A DNA stretch of 59,894 bases. Origin: an uncultured Woeseiaceae bacterium. Lineage in GTDB: Bacteria; Pseudomonadota; Gammaproteobacteria; Steroidobacterales; Woeseiaceae. The DNA is taken from assembly GCA_947259985.1 (NCBI GenBank), contig CAMYOJ010000005.1, positions 1 to 59,894 of the forward strand. Reading direction: 5' to 3'. The position numbers and the translations under genes were made by a program. How positions within the stretch are numbered: the first letter of the stretch is position 1; every line of letters begins with the position of its first letter. Below, piece after piece: positions 1-7,389 of the stretch. Under the pieces are notes generated by a model. It made no database searches and had not been told where the DNA came from. It saw only the letters and a program-made list of their open reading frames with translations.

Positions 1-869
1 TCGCGCATTTTCTGCAACGCGCGTACGCGACCTTCATTGCGCGTGCGTCGCGCCTTGATGCCTTGGCGGATCCACGCTTCTTCCTCTTCGAGCTTCTTGT
101 CGAAGCGTGCCTCGGCTGTCGCCTCGTCTTCGAGCACCTTTTCCTTTCTTATCAGATAGTTATTGTAGTCGCCGGGCCAGCTCGTAATTCTGCCACGGTC
201 GATTTCCACGATGCGCGTCGCAAGCCGCTGCAGGAACGCACGATCGTGGGTAATGAACAAAACGGCGCCCGGGTAGCCGTAGATACGGTCCTCGAGCCAC
301 TTGATCGTCGCAATGTCGAGGTGATTGGTCGGCTCGTCGAGCAGCAACAGGTCGGGTTTCTGAACGAGCGCCTTGGCCAGCGCGACGCGTCGTCGCCAGC
401 CGCCCGACAGTTCGTTCATATTCTTGTCCGCGGGCAGGTTCAGCTCGGTGATGGTTGTTTCCACTCGTTGCTCGAGATGCCAGCCGTCATGGGTATCGAT
501 CTTCGCGTGCAGTGCTTCGAGTTCCATGAGGCCGTGCTTGTCGAGATCGAGCTTCGACTTCTCCTCGTACTCGGCCAGCAGGCGCTCTATCTCTGTAAGA
601 CCCGAACGGATTACGTCAGCGACCGGCAGGTCACGGGCTTCGGGCAGGGCTTGTTCGAGCTGGCTGACAATCAGATCCGACTTCGCGACGATCTCGCCGC
701 GGTCGGGTTCGAGCGCACCCGTTATCAGCTTCAGGGTCGTCGACTTGCCGGCGCCGTTGCGACCGATCAGGCACACGCGCTCACCGGCATCGATCGAAAA
801 CACGGCATCGCGCAAGATGAGCTGTTCGCCAAATTCGAGTCCAACCTCTTCGAATCGCAGCAATGACAT
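1..869 (-). CDS. uup: ABC-F ATPase Uup, C-terminus beyond left edge
   Basis: Soluble ABC-F family ATPase that acts on the ribosome or on branched DNA rather than in transport. The reverse strand reads MSLLRFEEVGLEFGEQ from an ATG at 867-869 and stays open to the window edge. Visible are Walker A GRNGAGKST near residue 37, the signature LSGGWRRRVALAKAL, Walker B LLLLDEPTNHLD and the switch histidine ITHD. They are followed by the inter-domain linker ending IRQGIKARRTRNEGRVRAL, which matches E. coli Uup very closely, so Uup is favoured over EttA. Only the first nucleotide-binding domain and the linker are in the window; the second domain and the C-terminal coiled coil lie outside. It is divergent from slyX across about 60 bp. 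Confidence 0.95.
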   Translation of the reverse strand, partial: MSLLRFEEVGLEFGEQLILRDAVFSIDAGERVCLIGRNGAGKSTTLKLITGALEPDRGEIVAKSDLIVSQLEQALPEARDLPVADVIRSGLTEIERLLAEYEEKSKLDLDKHGLMELEALHAKIDTHDGWHLEQRVETTITELNLPADKNMNELSGGWRRRVALAKALVQKPDLLLLDEPTNHLDIATIKWLEDRIYGYPGAVLFITHDRAFLQRLATRIVEIDRGRITSWPGDYNNYLIRKEKVLEDEATAEARFDKKLEEEEAWIRQGIKARRTRNEGRVRALQKMR

Positions 870-931
870 GGGGAGTCCTGAGGGAATTACGCGTGTATCC
901 TAGCTCGAAACGCAAACTACAGGGGACCAAA

Positions 932-1138
932 ATGAGCGAGGAGCGCTTTGTCGACATCGAGAGCAAGCTGGCTCACCAGGACCAGCTGCTCAATGAACTC
1001 AATGACGTCGTAACCGAGCAGCAGGCGAAGCTGATGCAGCTCGAGGAATTGTGCAAGTCCCTGATCAGCAGGGTGCGCTCGATGGGAGAAGCAATGCCCG
1101 CCGCGGATACCGGGGACGAGCGCCCGCCGCACTACTAA
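932..1138 (+). CDS. slyX: SlyX family coiled-coil protein
   Basis: 68-residue SlyX homologue of unknown molecular function. The first 50 residues are one continuous heptad-like coiled coil (IESKLAHQDQLLNELNDVV, then EQQAKLMQLEELCKSLISRV), and the tail GDERPPHY is the characteristic SlyX C-terminus. The ATG at 932 is chosen because AGGGGA lies just upstream and because SlyX proteins start at this point; the reading frame itself opens earlier. The 16-bp leader ACAGGGGACCAAAATG is identical to the one in front of ssb in this window. It is transcribed divergently from uup. Confidence 0.93.
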   Translation: MSEERFVDIESKLAHQDQLLNELNDVVTEQQAKLMQLEELCKSLISRVRSMGEAMPAADTGDERPPHY

Positions 1139-1199
1139 CCCGTATTCGCCTCATGCTGCGTTGACGTATAGTGTGGTAGTAGCGCGCTGGAGGGACATT

Positions 1200-2945
1200 A
1201 TGTCATCGATTCTCAGGCTGGTTCTGTTATCCCTGCTATTGACGACAACTGCGGCGACCGCCCAGGACTACGTCCCCGACGAACTCAGGAATTGGCAGGA
1301 GTGGGTACTCAAGGACAAGGAGTACCGAGCCTGCCCGTTCTACTTCAATGCGGGCGCAGCGAGACGTGGAGATTTCATTTGCGCCTGGCCCGGCCGGCTG
1401 CAGCTGGGCGTGACCGGCGCGGGAGCGCGGTTTTCGCAGTCCTGGACCGTGTATGCCGACGAGCAGTGGCTGACCCTTCCGGGTGATGCCGCCTACTGGC
1501 CGGATCGTGTCACCGTGAACGATCGTGCTGCCGAAGTCGTCGCGCGAGACAGTGGGCCCAGCGTGCGCCTGGGGCCGGGCAGCTACCGCATAACAGGGCG
1601 GTTCGAATGGGATGAGCGGCCAGGCATCCTGCGCCTGCCGCCCGAGACCGGGCTGATCTCGCTGAGCATCGATGGCCGCGACGTCGAACGCCCGGAGCTC
1701 AATCGTAACGGCGTTTTTCTTGGCGAGCGCAAACAGGACACGCGCGCGGTCGACTCGGTTCGCGCGGTTGTTTATCGGCTGGTGGCGGACGAGGTACCGA
1801 CACGCCTGGTTACGGAATTACGTATCGACGTATCGGGCAGCGTGCGCGAGGAACTGTTTGGCCCGGTCCTGCCCGAGGGCTTCGTTCCCCTGAACCTGCA
1901 GAGTCAGCTGCCTGCGAAGCTCGAGGCTGACGGCAATCTCAGGCTGCAGGTACGCCCCGGTCGCTGGACCGTCTACCTGATGGCACGCGCGCCGGAAGTC
2001 CTCAATACGATCGTGCGGCCCGCGGCGGGCGCCAACCTGCCTGACACCGAGATCTGGAGTTACCAGTCCAACGATCGGCTGCGTGTCACGGCCGCTGAAG
2101 GCCTGCCTCCCGTCGATCCCGTGCAGGCGGAGGTGCCCGGTAACTGGAGCAACTACCCGGCGTTCCGGGTGGACGCGGGCGCGACATTCGCCATTACCGA
2201 GCGCAGCCGCGGCATCGTCTCCGCGACCAACGAACTGGGCCTGCAGCGCACGATCTGGCTCGACTTCGATGGCGGCGGATTCGCGATAAGGGATGCCATC
2301 GGTGGGCAGATGCGCACCGACTGGCGTCTCGACATGAGACCGCCGTTTTCATTGCTGAGTGCGACCGAGTACGGCGAGAACCTGCTGATTACGAAGGGCC
2401 GGGACGAGGGGCGGACGGGCGTCGAAGTTCGCCAGACCGAGGTCAATCTCGAGTCACTGGGACGTGCCGATACCCGCGGTACGCTGCCTGTGACGGGCTG
2501 GGACACGCGCTTTGCCGAGGTCGACGCAACGCTCAACCTGCCGCCCGGCCACAAGCTGCTGGCTGCGCCCGGCGTCGACAACGCGCGCGGCAGCTGGATG
2601 AGCCAGTGGCAACTGCTCGATTTTTTCCTCGTGCTGATCATCACGATTGCCGTGTGGCGATTGCTCGGGCGTGGTGCCGGCGTCATTGCATTGCTTGCGC
2701 TCGTGCTCAGTTTTCACGAGGCTTTCGCGCCCGGCTGGCTCTGGCTCAATCTGCTGATTGCCATTGCGCTGATGCGTGTCGCGCCGGAAGGGCGCCTGCG
2801 TCAGCTGGTGGCCGGGTACCAGTGGCTGAGCGCAGCCGCGCTCGTCATCGCGCTGGTGCCGTTCGTCGCGGGCCAGCTGCGCATTGCGATCTACCCGCAG
2901 AAGCTGTCGGCGAGCCGACGCGCCCCGCCGAACAAGATGAGGTGA
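1200..2945 (+). CDS. Large two-module membrane protein, 5' part (frameshifted)
   Basis: 581-residue product that I read as the front part of a roughly 1,330-residue envelope protein. It begins with a signal peptide (LRLVLLSLLLTTTAATAQ, residues 5-22). A long beta-rich extracytoplasmic region follows, then a C-terminal cluster of hydrophobic helices (about residues 478-565). The ATG at 1200 follows GGAGGG. The frame ends in an unrelated-looking tail (KLSASRRAPPNKMR) at a TGA, while the neighbouring frame continues with the missing last membrane segment of the same module. No enzyme motif is visible. I do not recognise a characterised family, although long conserved hypothetical proteins of this architecture exist in related gammaproteobacteria. 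TATAGT at 1168-1173 may be its -10 box. Confidence 0.75.
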   Translation: MSSILRLVLLSLLLTTTAATAQDYVPDELRNWQEWVLKDKEYRACPFYFNAGAARRGDFICAWPGRLQLGVTGAGARFSQSWTVYADEQWLTLPGDAAYWPDRVTVNDRAAEVVARDSGPSVRLGPGSYRITGRFEWDERPGILRLPPETGLISLSIDGRDVERPELNRNGVFLGERKQDTRAVDSVRAVVYRLVADEVPTRLVTELRIDVSGSVREELFGPVLPEGFVPLNLQSQLPAKLEADGNLRLQVRPGRWTVYLMARAPEVLNTIVRPAAGANLPDTEIWSYQSNDRLRVTAAEGLPPVDPVQAEVPGNWSNYPAFRVDAGATFAITERSRGIVSATNELGLQRTIWLDFDGGGFAIRDAIGGQMRTDWRLDMRPPFSLLSATEYGENLLITKGRDEGRTGVEVRQTEVNLESLGRADTRGTLPVTGWDTRFAEVDATLNLPPGHKLLAAPGVDNARGSWMSQWQLLDFFLVLIITIAVWRLLGRGAGVIALLALVLSFHEAFAPGWLWLNLLIAIALMRVAPEGRLRQLVAGYQWLSAAALVIALVPFVAGQLRIAIYPQKLSASRRAPPNKMR

Positions 2946-5197
2946 GCCGCGCACGGCCCGAGGTAAGGACGCTCGAGAGTCAACGCCAGCTTGTCGAAGA
3001 GATAGCGGTGACCGGCGCGAAGCTGGCCCGCGATTTCGCGCGTTATGCGCCCAATGCCATCGTGCAGGCCGGGCCCGGTATACCGTCCTGGCGCTGGAAT
3101 TCCTACTCCCTGCGCTGGAGTGGCCCCGTCGATGCCGACCAGACGATGCGACTGGTGGTAATGCCGCGCTGGCTCGTCAGCCTGTTGCGCGTGCTCGAAG
3201 TCGCGCTGCTGTTGCTGTTTGCCGCTGCCCTCGCCGCGGAAATGCTCAGGAAGCGCTGGACATTGCCGGGTGGCCTCGGTCTCGGCGGCAGTCAGTCAGC
3301 AAGCCTGGTTGCTGCGGGTCTGCTCGTGACCATGATGAGCGTGAGTCCGTCTGCCGAAGCCGAAATGCCCAGCGCCGAGCTATTGCAGGAACTCGAGCAA
3401 CGCCTGACCGAAGCGCCCGACTGCGTGCCGCGTTGCGCCGAAATCGCAGCTGCCGACGTAGACATCGGCACCACGTCCATCAGCATGGGGTTGACGATTC
3501 ACGCGCTCGAGGATGTGGCCATTCCTTTGCCAGGATCCATCGAGGGTTGGCGACCCAACGCCGTGCAGCTGCAAGGTGGCGGCGATGCGCGGGTACTGCG
3601 TGCCGGCAATGGCAACCTGTGGCTGTACGTCAGGGCAGGGCAACATGCATTGACGCTGCGAGGGCCGGTGCCGGCCGTCGACAGTCTCGAAGTCGCTTTC
3701 CTCACGCCGCCACGAGTCATCGAAGTGAAAAGCGATGGCTGGTTCGTGGCCGGAATCAAGGATCGCCGGCTGTTATCGGGTTCGCTGCAACTGACTCGCC
3801 TGCAAACCGACGGCGACGGCGATGAAACGGTGCGCTGGGAAAGCAGTCGTTTTCCGGCTTTCGCCAGGATCGAGAGAATCGTTGAACTGGATCTCGACTG
3901 GCGAGTTCGTACGACCGTCCATCGCGTCGCCCCGGCTCAGGGTGCCCTGACACTCGACGTGCCGCTGCTGGCTGGCGAGCAGATTGTCAGCGGAGATTTC
4001 ACGGTGACGGACGGACGCGTGCTCGTGTCGATGAACCCGCAGCAGCGATCCGTCAGCTGGACATCGAATCTGCCCCGCAAGTCGCCGCTGACCCTGACGG
4101 CCGAGCAAGGCGCCGCCTGGAAGGAAATCTGGCGGTTTGCCGTCGGCAATATCTGGAACGCCGAGTTCAAGGGCGTGCCCGAAAGCGATACGGGTGACGA
4201 CGTTAGTAATGTGCGCGTCGCCGAATTCAATCCGCGCGGCGGCGAACAGGTGACGTTGACTGCTGCGCGCCCGGAAGCGTCGGCAGGATCTACGCTGGCA
4301 TTCGATGCAGTCAACCTCGCCGTGGTCCATGGAGATCGCTCCAGCGACGTCAGCCTCGACCTGAGTTACCGCAGCACACGGGGCGCGCAGCACGTGTTGA
4401 GACTGCCGGAAAACGCCGAAGTAAGCGCGGTCCTGATTGACGGCAGGGCGCAAACCCTGAGAGCCGAAGATGGCGAATTGACCCTGCCAATACTGCCCGG
4501 GACCCACGCGATCCGCGTCGACTGGCGTGCGAGCGGAGCGATGGGCCTGCGCACGACGACGCCCGCCGTCGACATCGGTGCGCCGGCCAGCAACATCGAG
4601 ATGTCTCTGACGAAACCGCACGATCGATGGTTGCTCGCGACGAGCGGCCCCCAGCTGGGACCGGCCGTCCTGTACTGGTCGGAACTTGCTGCGCTGATCC
4701 TGTTCGCGTTGATCCTGGGCCGCATCGGCCTGGCGCCGCTAAAGAGCTGGCAGTGGCTGCTGCTGGGAATCGGTTTCAGCACTTTCAGCTGGCCCGTGCT
4801 TGGAGTCGTCGTCGGCTGGTTGCTGGCCTGCGCCGTGCGCGAGCGATGGCAGCCTGAAGTCAGCTGGTGGAAGTTCAACCTGATCCAGCTCGCAATCGGG
4901 GGGCTGACCGTTATCGCGCTGGCGTCTGTCGTGACGAGTCTGCCACTCGGTCTGCTGGGCACGCCTGACATGCACGTCACGGGACACAACTCCTACGGCA
5001 ATGTTCTGGGGTGGTTCGCTGATCGCAGTGAGTCCGTATTACCCGCGGCTTCCGTTGTCACGGTTCCACTGTGGATTTACAAGGCGCTGATACTGGCCTG
5101 GGCATTGTGGCTCAGCTTTGCGCTGCTGCGCTGGCTACCCTGGGTATGGCAGTGTTTCAGCAGCCAGGGATACTGGCGTTCCAGAAAAGAGGCGTGA
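2942..5197 (+). CDS. Large two-module membrane protein, 3' part (frameshifted)
   Basis: Continuation of the preceding protein in the -1 frame. Coordinates run from a GTG that overlaps the upstream TGA by 4 bp (GTGA), but continuity with the upstream frame is likelier from about position 2900. Residues 70-102 hold the membrane segment closing module 1 (RLVVMPRWLVSLLRVLEV and on). Residues 119-139 form a signal-peptide-like segment ending SAEA. Module 2 follows, with a cysteine pair CVPRC, a beta-rich domain and about five helices at the C-terminus. Module 2 repeats module 1. If translated separately as drawn it gives 751 residues without an N-terminal signal peptide. Function unknown. Confidence 0.7.
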   Translation: MSRARPEVRTLESQRQLVEEIAVTGAKLARDFARYAPNAIVQAGPGIPSWRWNSYSLRWSGPVDADQTMRLVVMPRWLVSLLRVLEVALLLLFAAALAAEMLRKRWTLPGGLGLGGSQSASLVAAGLLVTMMSVSPSAEAEMPSAELLQELEQRLTEAPDCVPRCAEIAAADVDIGTTSISMGLTIHALEDVAIPLPGSIEGWRPNAVQLQGGGDARVLRAGNGNLWLYVRAGQHALTLRGPVPAVDSLEVAFLTPPRVIEVKSDGWFVAGIKDRRLLSGSLQLTRLQTDGDGDETVRWESSRFPAFARIERIVELDLDWRVRTTVHRVAPAQGALTLDVPLLAGEQIVSGDFTVTDGRVLVSMNPQQRSVSWTSNLPRKSPLTLTAEQGAAWKEIWRFAVGNIWNAEFKGVPESDTGDDVSNVRVAEFNPRGGEQVTLTAARPEASAGSTLAFDAVNLAVVHGDRSSDVSLDLSYRSTRGAQHVLRLPENAEVSAVLIDGRAQTLRAEDGELTLPILPGTHAIRVDWRASGAMGLRTTTPAVDIGAPASNIEMSLTKPHDRWLLATSGPQLGPAVLYWSELAALILFALILGRIGLAPLKSWQWLLLGIGFSTFSWPVLGVVVGWLLACAVRERWQPEVSWWKFNLIQLAIGGLTVIALASVVTSLPLGLLGTPDMHVTGHNSYGNVLGWFADRSESVLPAASVVTVPLWIYKALILAWALWLSFALLRWLPWVWQCFSSQGYWRSRKEA

Positions 5198-5209
5198 TAC
5201 AACGGCCGT

Positions 5210-5806
5210 ATGAGAGCGGTCTGGATACTTGTCTACCTCGCGGTCCTGGTCTGGTCGGGTATTGGCCCGAAAGACTTCGTGACCTGGTGTCTCGAGGTAT
5301 TTCCCGCTGTCGCGGGCGGAGTGGTGTTGTGGATTACGCGCGAGCGCTTCCCGCTGACTACGCTCGTTTATGCGCTGATACTTGTGCACTGCATCGTCCT
5401 GATGATTGGCGGGCATTACACTTATGCCGAAGTGCCATTGGGCGAATGGTTCCGGGACACGTTCGACGGAACGCGCAACAATTACGACAAGCTCGGCCAT
5501 TTCGCGCAGGGTTTCATACCGGCAATGATCGCGCGTGAACTCATGATCCGCCTCGAGGTGTTCAGCTCGGCGCGCTGGCGCGATTTCTTCATCGTGTGTT
5601 TTTGCTTAGGTCTAAGCGCATTTTACGAACTGATTGAATGGTGGGTGGCGTTGCTTTCGGAGGAGGCCGCCGATGCGTTCCTGGGCACCCAGGGTTACGC
5701 CTGGGACACGCAGTCCGACATGGGATGGGCATTGTTTGGCGCGGTGCTTGCGCTGCTGCTGCTCAGCAGGCTACATGATCGACAGCTACGTGCCCTGGGT
5801 GACTGA
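5210..5806 (+). CDS. YjdF-type integral membrane protein (DUF2238)
   Basis: 198-residue polytopic membrane protein of the DUF2238/YjdF family, function unknown. About five to six hydrophobic helices are visible. The family signatures are all present: YDKLGHFAQGFIPAMIARE, AFYELIEWW, and LGTQGYAWDTQSDMGWALFGA near the C-terminus. Conserved acidic, His and Gln residues inside membrane-adjacent segments suggest a metal- or proton-dependent activity, but none is established. It starts at an ATG 12 bp after the large membrane protein and is followed 6 bp later by a hydrolase gene, so these genes probably share one transcript. Confidence 0.88.
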   Translation: MRAVWILVYLAVLVWSGIGPKDFVTWCLEVFPAVAGGVVLWITRERFPLTTLVYALILVHCIVLMIGGHYTYAEVPLGEWFRDTFDGTRNNYDKLGHFAQGFIPAMIARELMIRLEVFSSARWRDFFIVCFCLGLSAFYELIEWWVALLSEEAADAFLGTQGYAWDTQSDMGWALFGAVLALLLLSRLHDRQLRALGD

Positions 5807-5812
5807 CGTACC

Positions 5813-6514
5813 GTGTCCCGCCTGATCGTAATGTTCGTCTTGCTTGGCTGCTGCGGGCTTGCAATGGCCAACGATTGCGTCGTCCTTCTGCACGGCCTTG
5901 CACGCACCTCTGTGTCGATGAGCAAGATGCAGCGTGCGCTAAGCGAGGAAGGCTATCGTACCGCGAACATCGATTATCCCTCGCGCTACTACACGGTCGA
6001 AGAGCTTGCGCGGATGGCCGTTCCCGAGGGCTTGCAAAAATGCCGTGAAGACGGCGAAGCCGGGCGCATTCATTTCGTGGCTCATTCGCTCGGCGGCATT
6101 CTCGTGCGCCAGTACCTGAGCAGCAACGATATCCCTGAACTGGGGCGTGTCGTGATGCTCGGCCCACCCAACCAGGGCAGTGCAGCCGTCGACAAACTGG
6201 CCGGCATGCCCGGGTTCGATTGGCTCAACGGTCCCGCCGGGCAGCAGCTGGGCAAGGGCGAGGACAGTGTGCCGTTGAAGCTCGGGCCCGCGACGTTCGA
6301 ACTTGGGGTTATCGCAGCCAGTCGCACGATCGACCCCATTACGTCCGCCGTGCTCGAGAATCCCGATGACGGGCGCGTGTCGGTCGAAGACACCAAGCTC
6401 GAGGGTATGACTGACTTTGTCGTGGTCAAGCACTCGCATGCATTCATGATGCGCATGCGACAGCCTATCGACCTGACGATACGCTTCCTCGAGACCGGGA
6501 GTTTTGGAGATTGA
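5813..6514 (+). CDS. Secreted alpha/beta hydrolase (lipase-like)
   Basis: 233-residue alpha/beta hydrolase with an N-terminal signal peptide (LIVMFVLLGCCGLAMA). The oxyanion-hole segment VVLLHGLART and the nucleophile elbow AHSLGGILVRQY (catalytic Ser about residue 95) are clear. A late His in VVKHSHAFMM is the likely triad member. The pattern resembles small bacterial lipase/PGAP1-like hydrolases acting on lipids in the periplasm; the substrate is unknown. The start is a GTG at 5813. The TGA overlaps the TTG start of the following ATP-grasp gene, indicating translational coupling. Confidence 0.85.
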   Translation: MSRLIVMFVLLGCCGLAMANDCVVLLHGLARTSVSMSKMQRALSEEGYRTANIDYPSRYYTVEELARMAVPEGLQKCREDGEAGRIHFVAHSLGGILVRQYLSSNDIPELGRVVMLGPPNQGSAAVDKLAGMPGFDWLNGPAGQQLGKGEDSVPLKLGPATFELGVIAASRTIDPITSAVLENPDDGRVSVEDTKLEGMTDFVVVKHSHAFMMRMRQPIDLTIRFLETGSFGD

Positions 6515-7389
6515 AAAGGGTCGCCTACCTGACGATGGAAGACGCGGGCGACTTCGTTACGGATTACCACCTGAGCGTGGAACCCATGGCGGCCCTGGGC
6601 TGGCAGGTCGAAACTGTCGCGTGGCGCAGCGCGCCTGACTGGGACGCGTACGACGCTGTCTACATTTGCACGCCGTGGGATTACCCGGAGCACCTGGCCG
6701 AATTCCTCGACGTGCTCGCTACGATCGATGCGTCCAGCGCCTTGTTGATCAACGATCAGGCGCTCGTGCACTGGACGCTCGAGAAGACCTATCTTCGGGA
6801 CATCGAAGAGCGGGGTGGCCGGATCGTACCGAGTGCCTGGTTCGACGATTTCGACCCGGCGGACATAGCCGGGTTCTTTTCGAATCACGTGACCGACAAG
6901 GTCGTCATCAAACCGACCGTGGGCGCGAACGCCAAAGACACATTTGTCCTGACGGATCCGGTTCCGCCCTCGCTCAGCGAGATGCTGCGGTCAACTTTCG
7001 CCGGGCGCGCCTTTTTCGTACAGCCCTTTATCGAGAACGTCCAGTCGGAAGGCGAATTCTCTCTGTTCTTCTTCAACGGCGAATACAGTCACGCAATCCT
7101 CAAGACGCCGGAGCGGGGCGACTTCCGCGTGCAGGAAGAGCACGGCTCCGCCATAAATACCGTGCAGCCGCCGGCGGAACTGCGGCGAATCGCTGCCGAT
7201 CTGTTTGCTGCCATAGAACCGCGGCCCGTGTATGGCCGCGGCGACTGGGTGCGTGGCCCGGACGACGACTACCTGCTCATGGAGCTCGAACTGATCGAGC
7301 CGTCGCTTTACCTACGCACCGACAGCGGCGCCGCCGCGCGCTTTGCGGCGGCGTTTGACCAGCGGTTTCAGGAATTCGCCCGTATATGA
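6511..7389 (+). CDS. Orphan ATP-grasp ligase (RimK/glutathione synthetase-like)
   Basis: 292-residue protein of the ATP-grasp superfamily, which joins a carboxylate to an amine or thiol using ATP. The N-terminal pre-grasp fold ([12 protein letters not shown], then [11 protein letters not shown]) is followed by the phosphate-loop lysines around [15 protein letters not shown]. Next come [24 protein letters not shown] and a metal-binding tail [14 protein letters not shown]. This order matches small glutathione-synthetase-like ligases such as DcsG. Substrates cannot be deduced. It starts at TTG 6511 behind TTTTGGAG and overlaps the hydrolase stop. Its 3' end overlaps the 3' end of convergent uvrA by 78 bp. 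Confidence 0.83.
   Translation: MKRVAYLTMEDAGDFVTDYHLSVEPMAALGWQVETVAWRSAPDWDAYDAVYICTPWDYPEHLAEFLDVLATIDASSALLINDQALVHWTLEKTYLRDIEERGGRIVPSAWFDDFDPADIAGFFSNHVTDKVVIKPTVGANAKDTFVLTDPVPPSLSEMLRSTFAGRAFFVQPFIENVQSEGEFSLFFFNGEYSHAILKTPERGDFRVQEEHGSAINTVQPPAELRRIAADLFAAIEPRPVYGRGDWVRGPDDDYLLMELELIEPSLYLRTDSGAAARFAAAFDQRFQEFARI

Noticed and set aside
2942-2945. GTGA overlap as evidence for two native, translationally coupled genes
   Set aside because: Attractive because many genes here overlap this way, but the last membrane segment of module 1 lies in the second frame, so one interrupted gene explains the data better. It is kept as the alternative.
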